Of a stretch of DNA of 64,000 nt, positions 55,534 through 62,495 are shown piece after piece (within the stretch, counting starts at the first letter, position 1; the number at the start of each line of letters is the position of its first letter). The position numbers and the translations under genes are program-made. The notes below the pieces were generated by a model. It ran no database searches. It was not told where the DNA came from and was given only the letters and a program-made list of their open reading frames with translations. This DNA comes from Methylobacterium currus (GTDB lineage: Bacteria; Pseudomonadota; Alphaproteobacteria; Rhizobiales; Beijerinckiaceae), in assembly GCF_003058325.1 (NCBI RefSeq), contig NZ_CP028843.1:6057001-6121000 (forward strand), in the 5' to 3' direction.

Positions 55534-56852
55534 CACACACCGAGCTCCTGGCGTGCGGCGGGAAGGTCGAGCCACGCCGCTGATGCGCCCGGCCGGATGA
55601 TGTCGCCCGGACGGCCCTCCCGCACGAGGTTCACAGGCAGGCCGACGTCGATGGCTCCGGCGCAGACCACGACGTCGGCGACGTCGAACGGCGTTTCCCT
55701 GAACCGGTCCTGCGTCGTCTGGAGCAGCGTGCCCGAACCGTTCACGACCCTGACACGACGGCCCGCGAGATCATAGCCTATGGATGTCTGGACGGCGCCG
55801 GCGCGGCGCAGCAACAGGTGCGCGTAGCCCAAGACCTCGGAGTGGCCGGGGTTGCGCAAGGTTGCGGCGGCGGTGGCCGGCACCCCCTCGGCGTCCCGGC
55901 GAAGGCCGTAGAGGTCCTCGCTGCCCAGATCGGGCGGATCAAGCCAGGTCGGCTCGCACGCCGCTCCCGTTTCCCTCTCCAACGCGGCGCGTCCGGCGTG
56001 CAGCACCTTGCGGAGGTAACCCTGGGAGAACGCCCTGCGAAGTTCGTCCAGGACCTCGGCCCCCGAGCGCCTGACATGCGCGAAGCGGACGTTCCCCGAA
56101 TTGGCCAACGTCCAGAGTTCGGGGGCCTTGGCCTGCAGGACGTCCTCGCCCGCGAGGTCGACCAAGGTCACCGACAGCGGCGCGACGCCCGTCATCGCCT
56201 CGGCGAGAACGGCATTGAGGTAGGACCAGTCCGACCAGAAGCCGACGACGAGCAGGTCCTTCTCGCGCAGGTTCGCCGCCATCCAGGTCTTGGTCTTGGC
56301 GATGCGCGCGGCGACCACGCCGTCCTCGGTGAGCTGGGAGGCCGTCCAGACCGTGGCGCGGCGCTCGCGCACCGAGCAGCCATGGAACTTGAGCAAGGGC
56401 GCGTGCTTACGGGCCCGCACGGTCGCCTCGTCGCCGTCGAGCGAGGCGGCGAGGTCGAACCCGTAATCCTGCGCGCGACGCTCGATCAGGTTGTCGTAAT
56501 TTGCCGAGACGGCGCCGGCAGCCATGCGCGTGATCAGGAAGTCCGCCACCGCCGCGTGGCCGGCGTTCGGCGGCCTGACGAAGCTCTCCCAGGGAACGAG
56601 GGCCTCGATGAAGACCGAGCCGAGGGTGTCGTCCCTCGCGAAGATCTCCGCCAAGGCTTCCAGGTCGCCGCGCAACTCCGGCGGGCACGCGGGGTCGATG
56701 CTCATAACGTACCGGTCGTAGCAACTGGCGGCCACGGACCATGCCGACGGTAGTGAACTCGGCGGCGCCATCGACAGGCCGGCACCGCAGAGTATGACGA
56801 GGCGCCCCGCCTCCATGGAGGCGAGCAATCGCGCACGAACCGCTGCGTCCAA
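55533..56852 (-). CDS. SIR2-like NADase effector, first gene of ABC-3C-type operon
   Basis: 439 residues from a TTG at 56852, preceded by AAAGGGGGGG; ATG 56816 is the alternative. SIR2 motifs: CGAGLSMAPPSSLPSAW (GAG at 23-25), SANYDNLIERR (Asn118, Asp120) and LKFHGCSV (catalytic-type His157). The remaining ~180 residues have no enzyme motif and probably dock to the partner proteins. SIR2-like domains in defence systems degrade NAD+ to halt phage growth. The order effector, middle component, ATPase is that of ABC-3C systems. Confidence 0.85.
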   Translation of the reverse strand: MDAAVRARLLASMEAGRLVILCGAGLSMAPPSSLPSAWSVAASCYDRYVMSIDPACPPELRGDLEALAEIFARDDTLGSVFIEALVPWESFVRPPNAGHAAVADFLITRMAAGAVSANYDNLIERRAQDYGFDLAASLDGDEATVRARKHAPLLKFHGCSVRERRATVWTASQLTEDGVVAARIAKTKTWMAANLREKDLLVVGFWSDWSYLNAVLAEAMTGVAPLSVTLVDLAGEDVLQAKAPELWTLANSGNVRFAHVRRSGAEVLDELRRAFSQGYLRKVLHAGRAALERETGAACEPTWLDPPDLGSEDLYGLRRDAEGVPATAAATLRNPGHSEVLGYAHLLLRRAGAVQTSIGYDLAGRRVRVVNGSGTLLQTTQDRFRETPFDVADVVVCAGAIDVGLPVNLVREGRPGDIIRPGASAAWLDLPAARQELGV

Positions 56853-56920
56853 GCCGCCCCCCCTTTGCCGCGCAAACCTTCGCGATGGCGATAGACCGAG
56901 ATCACACTCAAGTTGACATC

Positions 56921-56940
56921 CTCCCCGCCCTGAAGGACGG
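56921..56940. repeat. palindromic end of tnpB element (RE side)
   Basis: CCCCG/CGGGG with an inner CCT/AGG stem. It lies just beyond the tnpB stop, where the 3' part of an omega-type guide RNA would be encoded. Confidence 0.68.
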
Positions 56941-56956
56941 GGATTCCTACCGCGTG

Positions 56957-58165
56957 TCAGGCCGCCAGGGCCGGGCCCGCCTCGGTGGGTTCCTGGGCCG
57001 ACGCCCGAACGGGCGAAGCATCTCCGCAGGCTAACCGGGCGTGCCCCGCCCTTGCGATGTTGATCGACGCCACGTCGTCCGCATTCCCCGCATGGCCGCA
57101 CGCCACGCACCGGAACACGGCCTGGCTCGGGCGGTTCCCCGCCGCCACGTGCCCGCACTCGGGGCACGTCCGGCTCGTGTTCGGAGCCGGCACCGGCAGC
57201 AACCAGCCGCCGAGCCACTCCTGCTTGTACCCGACCTGCCGGCGGAACTCGCCCCAGCCCTGGTCCAGAATGGCCTTGTTCAGTTCCGCCTTCTGCCGGA
57301 CGTTCACGCCCGGCTCCTCGACCGTCCCGGCCGCGCTCGCCGTCATCGCCCGCACGTCCAGGTCCTCGACGCAGACCACCGCGTGGTTCTTGCTGACGGT
57401 CGTCGAGGCCTTGTGCAGGAAGTCGGAGCGGATGCGGGCGATGCGTGCCTGGACCCGTTGTACCTTCGCCTTCGCCTTCCTCCAGTTGCTGCTGAACCTG
57501 ATCTTGCGGGCCATCGCCCGCTGCGCCTTGGCGAGCGACGCCTCGGCCTTGCGGAACGCGTTCGCCGGCTCGATGACGGTGCCGTCGGACAGCGTGGCGA
57601 AGCGCGTCACGCCGACGTCGATGCCGACAAGCGTCGTCGACGGGTGGACCGGCCGCTCGACCTCGCGCTCGGTCTGGACCGAGACGTGCCACTTGCCGGC
57701 CTTCAGCGAGACGGTGACCTGCCCGACCCCGCCCTCGACGGCGCGGGAGGCGCGGCAGCGCATCCAGCCGAGCTTGGGCATGCGGATGCGCCCGTTCGGC
57801 TGGTCGAGCTCGACCTTCTGCGGGTGGCGGAAGGCGTCGTTCTTGCCCTTCCTCTTGAACTTGGGGAACTCGGCCCGTCCCTCGAAGAAGTTGCGGTAGG
57901 CGCGGTCGAGGTCCTTGAGCGCCTGCTGCAGAACCTGGCTGTGCACCTCCTTGAGCCAGGAAGTGTCGGGTTCGGCCTTGCAGGCGGTGAGGTGCTTGCA
58001 GAGGTTGGCGTAGGAGAGGTGCTTCCCGCCGGCGGCGTACCTTTCCTTCCGCAGGGCGAGGGCCCTGTTGAAGACGTAGCGGCGCGCGCCGCAGGAGCGG
58101 CGCATGAGCCGTTCCTGCGCGCCGTCGGGCCGGAGGACGAATCGGTATGCCTGGACGCGAAGCAC
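56957..58165 (-). CDS. tnpB: TnpB RNA-guided endonuclease
   Basis: 402 residues from GTG 58165. N-terminal HTH/WED part (YRFVLRPDGAQERLMRRSCG; YANLCKHLTACK). The RuvC nuclease has Asp in VGIDVGVTRFATLSDG, Glu in AVVCVEDLDVRAMTAS and Asp in the final ADDVASINIARAG. The zinc ribbon is CPECGH...CVACGHAGN. All catalytic residues are intact. It would cut DNA guided by an RNA from its own 3' region. The shadow frame upstream of 58165 is not family-like. Confidence 0.92.
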   Translation of the reverse strand: MLRVQAYRFVLRPDGAQERLMRRSCGARRYVFNRALALRKERYAAGGKHLSYANLCKHLTACKAEPDTSWLKEVHSQVLQQALKDLDRAYRNFFEGRAEFPKFKRKGKNDAFRHPQKVELDQPNGRIRMPKLGWMRCRASRAVEGGVGQVTVSLKAGKWHVSVQTEREVERPVHPSTTLVGIDVGVTRFATLSDGTVIEPANAFRKAEASLAKAQRAMARKIRFSSNWRKAKAKVQRVQARIARIRSDFLHKASTTVSKNHAVVCVEDLDVRAMTASAAGTVEEPGVNVRQKAELNKAILDQGWGEFRRQVGYKQEWLGGWLLPVPAPNTSRTCPECGHVAAGNRPSQAVFRCVACGHAGNADDVASINIARAGHARLACGDASPVRASAQEPTEAGPALAA

Positions 58166-58252
58166 AGGCCGAGGATAGAACGAATGCGGAACGAAGGCAA
58201 GGGGATTGGATCGGTGCCCGGGCAGGCTTCTGTCGCGGCCGGCGCTATCCAT

Positions 58253-58272
58253 CCCCGCCCTGAAGGACGGGG
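58253..58272. repeat. palindromic end of tnpB element (LE side)
   Basis: Exact second copy of the 20-bp hairpin at 56921-56940, 88 bases upstream of the tnpB start. Confidence 0.68.
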
Positions 58273-58455
58273 CCTTCCGCGCTTCTACGGTCACCGGAAC
58301 CAATTCGCACCCGACCGGGTGGACGCTTTCGTGGCATGGCTTCGCGGCATGCCGGGCCGCGGCTTCCTGGGACGGCCGGCGAACTGGCCCGCCTGACAAG
58401 CGAGCCGCGGCGCCGACAGTCACCGTCCCGGCCGCCGGTTCGTGAACCCGGCCGC

Positions 58456-58836
58456 TCAAGCCTTGTTCGTGAACCGCGCGGAGGCGGCCTTGCCGCCGAC
58501 CTTGAGCGACACCGTGGCCACGACCTGGCCGGTCGCCGCGACGGGCAGCTTGCCCTGCACGCTGTTGGCCCCGGCCGGGCTGAGGGCGACCTTGTAGCTC
58601 TTGCCGCCGACGAGCACCGTTGCGGTGCCTGAGACCTGCGCTGCCGGAACGGGCTTGCGCATCTCGTCCAGGATGTAGACCGTCACGTCGGTGTCCTTCA
58701 CCACGAGTTCCAGCCAGAGCTCCTGGGCCTCCTGCACGAGGCCGCCGTGCACGGCCTGGGGCGGCTCGCCATGGGCGAGGGCAGAACCGGATGCGAGGCT
58801 GAGGGCGAGAATCAACGGTATCGCGTGGGTCTTCAT
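58456..58836 (-). CDS. periplasmic protein of the copper cluster
   Basis: 126 residues from ATG 58836, behind CGGAGAC, with a signal peptide ending at ALA-HGEP. It is beta-rich (LWLELVVKDTDVTVYILDEM; TATVLVGGKSYKVAL) with an N-terminal His. It resembles small periplasmic proteins found in Cu/Ag resistance loci, but I cannot name a family. Last gene of the leftward copper operon. Confidence 0.6.
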   Translation of the reverse strand: MKTHAIPLILALSLASGSALAHGEPPQAVHGGLVQEAQELWLELVVKDTDVTVYILDEMRKPVPAAQVSGTATVLVGGKSYKVALSPAGANSVQGKLPVAATGQVVATVSLKVGGKAASARFTNKA

Positions 58837-59069
58837 TGCAAGTCTCCGTGCGGTCTTGTGTTCATCTGGCCGCGTGCCATTCCGCGCGACCTTCGCCGCC
58901 GAAGGCCGCAGGGTCGGAGCGGCTGACGGCAAGCGTCCGATCCTGCCGCCCATGCCGTCTGGACGCGTATGCCGCGACGGCTTGGTTCGGGGGACGACGG
59001 ACGGGCCTCCAATGCGCCGCCGGGCCGGTGTGAAGGCCCTGTCGGCGACCGCGTCGCGGGCCGCGGCCT

Positions 59070-59708
59070 TCAATGGCTGTGCTTGTGGCCTGGGCCCCCG
59101 TCCGGCTGCGACGCAGTCGAGGGTAGGTCAGCCGGCTTCGTGCCGTCCATGCCGGCGGTACCATGATTCATGCTGCCGTGGTCGCCGGCTGCCTGCGCCT
59201 GCATCCACAGGTCGTTGTAGTCGTCGTCGGACAGGTCCGGCAGCTTCCGCAGCAGCGCGACCGTCGACCAGAGCATCTCGTCCCCGTCGCTCGCCATCGA
59301 CGGCATGCCGCTCATCTTGATCCCGTTCTTCAGGATCCAGAACAGCTCGCCCGGGCTGTAGCGCCCCGCCGCACCCTTGAGGTTAGGCGGTTCGGGATAC
59401 ATGCCCTCGGCCACCTCGCTGCGCTTGGCGCCCGGTCCGCCATGGCACGTGGCGCAGTGCTCGGCGAAGTGTCCGACGGCCGGCACCAACCTGGTCTGCT
59501 CGTCGTAGCCCGGCGGAGGCAGCAGGCCGGCCGCATGGGCTCGGATCGAGCGCACCCGTGCCGTGTCCAACACCCACGTGGTCAGGGCCCAGTGAGGCTC
59601 CGTGGCGGCGACGTTGAAGACGCCCGCGTAGACCACGGCCGCGGCGGCGACCGTCGCCAGGATGCCGGCCGAGAGCAACGTGAGGAAGACGATCTTGGCG
59701 GTTCGCAT
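59070..59708 (-). CDS. membrane-anchored mono-haem cytochrome c
   Basis: 212 residues. N-terminal helix (IVFLTLLSAGILATVAAAAV) followed by a c-type haem site CATCHGGPG near residue 87 and a distal Met in KMSGMPSMAS. The C-terminal tail is rich in His, Gly and Met (DHGSMNHGTAGMDG; GHKHSH), likely a metal-binding tail. It may accept electrons from the multicopper oxidase reaction or from periplasmic copper. Confidence 0.85.
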   Translation of the reverse strand: MRTAKIVFLTLLSAGILATVAAAAVVYAGVFNVAATEPHWALTTWVLDTARVRSIRAHAAGLLPPPGYDEQTRLVPAVGHFAEHCATCHGGPGAKRSEVAEGMYPEPPNLKGAAGRYSPGELFWILKNGIKMSGMPSMASDGDEMLWSTVALLRKLPDLSDDDYNDLWMQAQAAGDHGSMNHGTAGMDGTKPADLPSTASQPDGGPGHKHSH

Positions 59709-59813
59709 GGAGGTGTCCTGAGTGACCGGTTTCGAGCCGGGCCGCCCACGCGTCAGGTGCGGGGGCGCCGTCGGCCGACCTGGGATGAGCGCGCTCTCGT
59801 CGGATTGGTCTTC

Positions 59814-60512
59814 TCACCGCGCCTTCTGGATGCGCGTGATGGCAAGCTGCCCGTTCACCCGGTCGGCGGAGAACCGGACCCGGTCACCGGCCTTCACCCC
59901 CTTCAGGATGGCGGGGTCGGCGACCCGGTAGGCCATGGTCATGGCGTCCATGTCGATGTTCGGGATGCGCTCGTGGTCCAGCGTGACCTTGCCAGAGGCC
60001 TCGTCGACCTTCTGGACGGTCCCGCTCACGAGAGGCGTGTTGGCGACGGGCTTGGCGGGGGACGCCGGAGCGGGCGACGGCGACGCGGGCTGGGCCGAGC
60101 CCCCCGCCTGGGCCTGGCGGTCCAACGGACCCTGGCCGGACGGCGTCTGGTTCGGCTGCGGCCGGTAGTCCGACTGTCGGTTCCGGACCTGCCATTCCTT
60201 AAGGGCGTCGATCTTCTGCTGCTGCTCGTCCTGGATCTTCTGCGCGGTCTCGCGCAGCTGCCGGTCGCCGCCGTAGTCGAGCTGCGCCTTGGCAAGGAAG
60301 AGGGACTGCTCGTAGCTCGCGATCAGGAGCTCGGCGAAGTCCCGGTCGGGGTCGCCGGTCAGCTTGAGGTTCCTGAAGCGGTCGGCCATGACCTCGCGCA
60401 CGCGCTCCAGGGCGGCCGGGGCACCCTTGGCAGGTTGCGCCCAAGCCGCCCCCGATACCGGGCCGGCGAGCGCCACGGCCATGGCGGCGGCGAACAGGGA
60501 TAAACGTCGCAT
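59814..60512 (-). CDS. DUF305-like domain fused to CusF-type copper-binding domain
   Basis: 232 residues with a signal peptide (LAGPVSGAAWA). Residues 30-115 are a helical DUF305-like part (DFAELLIASYEQSLFLAKAQ; ETAQKIQDEQQQKIDALKEW). A Pro/Gln-rich linker leads to a C-terminal CusF fold (LVSGTVQKVDEASGKVTLDH, then IDMDAMTMAYRVADPA) whose His and two Met are the CusF Cu(I)/Ag(I) ligands. The DUF305 assignment is less sure than CusF. 71 bases after the stand-alone CusF gene. Confidence 0.8.
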   Translation of the reverse strand: MRRLSLFAAAMAVALAGPVSGAAWAQPAKGAPAALERVREVMADRFRNLKLTGDPDRDFAELLIASYEQSLFLAKAQLDYGGDRQLRETAQKIQDEQQQKIDALKEWQVRNRQSDYRPQPNQTPSGQGPLDRQAQAGGSAQPASPSPAPASPAKPVANTPLVSGTVQKVDEASGKVTLDHERIPNIDMDAMTMAYRVADPAILKGVKAGDRVRFSADRVNGQLAITRIQKAR

Positions 60513-60583
60513 GTGACTTCCTCCGCGGCATGGGGCCGCCGCGCGGGATCGGGCGTGTCCGCGCGGCGGGCCCGTTCGAGGCG

Positions 60584-60868
60584 CTACTTGGCTTTTTGGA
60601 TCTTGGTGACGGTGTACTGGCCGCCGGCTTCGTCGACGTCGAACTCGACCTTGTCCCCGGACTTCAGGTCCTTGATCATCGCCGGGTCCTTGACCTTGTA
60701 GGCCATGGTCATGGCGTCCATGTCGAGCTTCGGGATGCGCTCGTGGTCCAGCGTGACCTTGCCGGACGCCTCGTCGACCTTCGTGACCGTGGCCTTGACC
60801 GATTGCGCCCAGGCCGGACTCGCCAGGGCCAGCAGCGCGGCAAGGGCGAAGGGAGGTACCTTCCTCAT
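60584..60868 (-). CDS. cusF: CusF-type periplasmic Cu(I)/Ag(I)-binding protein
   Basis: 94 residues from ATG 60868, behind CAGGAG, with a signal peptide ending at AWA-QSVK. It has the CusF fold with KVTLDHERIPKLDMDAMTMA; His, Met and Met are the copper ligands. It is nearly identical over 45 residues to the C-terminus of the preceding fusion, so one arose by duplication. It delivers periplasmic copper to an efflux pump or binds it. Confidence 0.9.
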   Translation of the reverse strand: MRKVPPFALAALLALASPAWAQSVKATVTKVDEASGKVTLDHERIPKLDMDAMTMAYKVKDPAMIKDLKSGDKVEFDVDEAGGQYTVTKIQKAK

Positions 60869-61039
60869 CGTATTCTCCTGATGGTCGCTGTGCCGCTGCA
60901 CGGGCACTTGTTCAGGGGGCGATGGTGCCCGCGCAGCGGCTTTCGGGCGGACTAGGTCCACCCGAATTCGTCCGCCGGTCCGCGCCCGCATCGGGGCGCC
61001 GTTCCGGCGGAAGCTCGGATGACATCCGGCATCGCCGGG

Positions 61040-62461
61040 TCAGTGGTTTCCGTGACCGCCCGAGTTGGAGGCCGTCCGGCGCTTGCGCGGGTCGACCACG
61101 CGCAGGTCCGTCTCGCGGGCGCGCTTGCCCCGGGGGGTGTTCGGATCGCGGCTGGGTTCGGGTAGGGGCTCGCCCGTCCACTCGTAGGCCAGCGTGCCCT
61201 CCGGGTGCTGGTACCAACCGGGGTCCCTGTAGTCGCCGGGCGCCACGTCGGGGCGGACCTTCAGCACGGTGAACATGCCGCCCATCTCGACCGATCCGAA
61301 CGGGCCGGCGCCGGTCATCATCGGCAGCGTGTTCTCGGGGAGCGGCATCTCCATCTCGGCCATGGAGCCCATGCCGGTCGAGCCCATCGGCATGTAGCCG
61401 GGCGCGATCCTCTGGATGCGCTTCGCCGTGCTCTTCAGGTTCACGCCGATGTAGGTGCGCACCGAGTGGCCCATGGCGTTCATGGTGTGGTGCGACTTGT
61501 GGCAGTGGACCGCCCAGTCCCCCAGGTTGTCGGCGTTGAACTCGATGGCCCGCATCTGGCCGACCGCGACGTCCGCGGAGACCTCGAACCACTGGCGCTC
61601 GGGCGGGATCCAGCCGCCGTCGGTGCCCGTGACCTTGAAGTCGACGCCGTGGACGTGGATCGGGTGGTTGGTCATGGTCAGGTTGCCGAAGCGCATCCGC
61701 ACCTTGTCGCCCTGGCGCGCGACCATGGGTTCGATGCCCGGCCAGACCCGGCTGTTGAAGCACCACATGTTCATGTCGAGCATCGTGTTGACCTTGGGCA
61801 CGTAGGACCCGGCCTCGATGTCGTAGGCGTTCAGGAGCCAGACGAAGTCGCGGTCGACCCGCCGCTCGGCGGGATCGCGCGGATGCACGACGAAGAAGCC
61901 CATCATGCCCATCGCCATCTGGACCATCTCGTCCGAGTGCGGGTGGTACATGAAGGTGCCCGAGCGCCTCAGGATGAACTCGTAGACGAACGTCTTGCCC
62001 GGCGGAATGCCGGGCTGGTTCAGGCCCGCCACCCCGTCCATCCCGTTGGGCAGGGTCTGGCCGTGCCAGTGGACGGCGGTCGCCTCCGGCAGCTTGTTGG
62101 TGACGAAGATGCGCACCTTGTCGCCCTCTACCGCCTCGATGGTTGGCCCGGGAGACTGCCCGTTATAGCCCCAGAGATGCGCCTTCATCCCGGGGGCCAT
62201 CTCGCGCACGACCGGCTCGGCCACGAGATGGAACTCCTTCCAGTCCCCGCGCATGCGCCAGGGCAGCGTCCAGCCGTTGAGCGTCACCACCGGCTGGTAG
62301 TCCACCCCAGTGGTCGGCACGAGCGGCGGCTGCGTCGTCGCCTTGTCCATCGAGGGAGCCTCGGGCAGGCCGGCGGCCTGCGTGCGGCCGCTGATCATGG
62401 ACGTTCCTGCGAGGACGAGCCCCCCGGCGCCCAGCAGTCCCCTTCGCGAGATGTCAGTCAT
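61040..62461 (-). CDS. multicopper oxidase, CopA/CueO type
   Basis: 473 residues from ATG 62461, with GGAGAAACC at the right distance (ATG 62473 is upstream). Twin-arginine signal ISRRGLLGAGGLVLAG. Copper sites: HWHGQTLPNGMDG, TFMYHPHSDEM, HPIHVHGVDF and HCHKSHHTMNAMGH. A Met-rich loop (APGYMPMGSTGMGSMAEMEM) may bind Cu(I). It oxidises Cu(I) to the less toxic Cu(II) in the periplasm. It lies downstream of the TolC-type gene by 34 bases. Confidence 0.93.
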   Translation of the reverse strand: MTDISRRGLLGAGGLVLAGTSMISGRTQAAGLPEAPSMDKATTQPPLVPTTGVDYQPVVTLNGWTLPWRMRGDWKEFHLVAEPVVREMAPGMKAHLWGYNGQSPGPTIEAVEGDKVRIFVTNKLPEATAVHWHGQTLPNGMDGVAGLNQPGIPPGKTFVYEFILRRSGTFMYHPHSDEMVQMAMGMMGFFVVHPRDPAERRVDRDFVWLLNAYDIEAGSYVPKVNTMLDMNMWCFNSRVWPGIEPMVARQGDKVRMRFGNLTMTNHPIHVHGVDFKVTGTDGGWIPPERQWFEVSADVAVGQMRAIEFNADNLGDWAVHCHKSHHTMNAMGHSVRTYIGVNLKSTAKRIQRIAPGYMPMGSTGMGSMAEMEMPLPENTLPMMTGAGPFGSVEMGGMFTVLKVRPDVAPGDYRDPGWYQHPEGTLAYEWTGEPLPEPSRDPNTPRGKRARETDLRVVDPRKRRTASNSGGHGNH

Positions 62462-62495
62462 CGGTTTCTCCATGGGTCTCGTGGGGGGAGCGGCA

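Larger units (their letters stand above)
56912..58275 (-). mobile_element. tnpB-only IS200/IS605-type element
   Basis: One intact tnpB is flanked by an identical 20-bp hairpin sequence (CCCCGCCCTGAAGGACGGGG) at 56921-56940 and 58253-58272, in the same orientation, as expected of subterminal palindromes. There is no TnpA gene, so it depends on a transposase elsewhere. Exact termini are not defined. Confidence 0.7.

Noticed and set aside
57041..58396. 451-aa open frame opposite tnpB
   Set aside because: It mirrors the TnpB codons; the minus frame has every TnpB motif.
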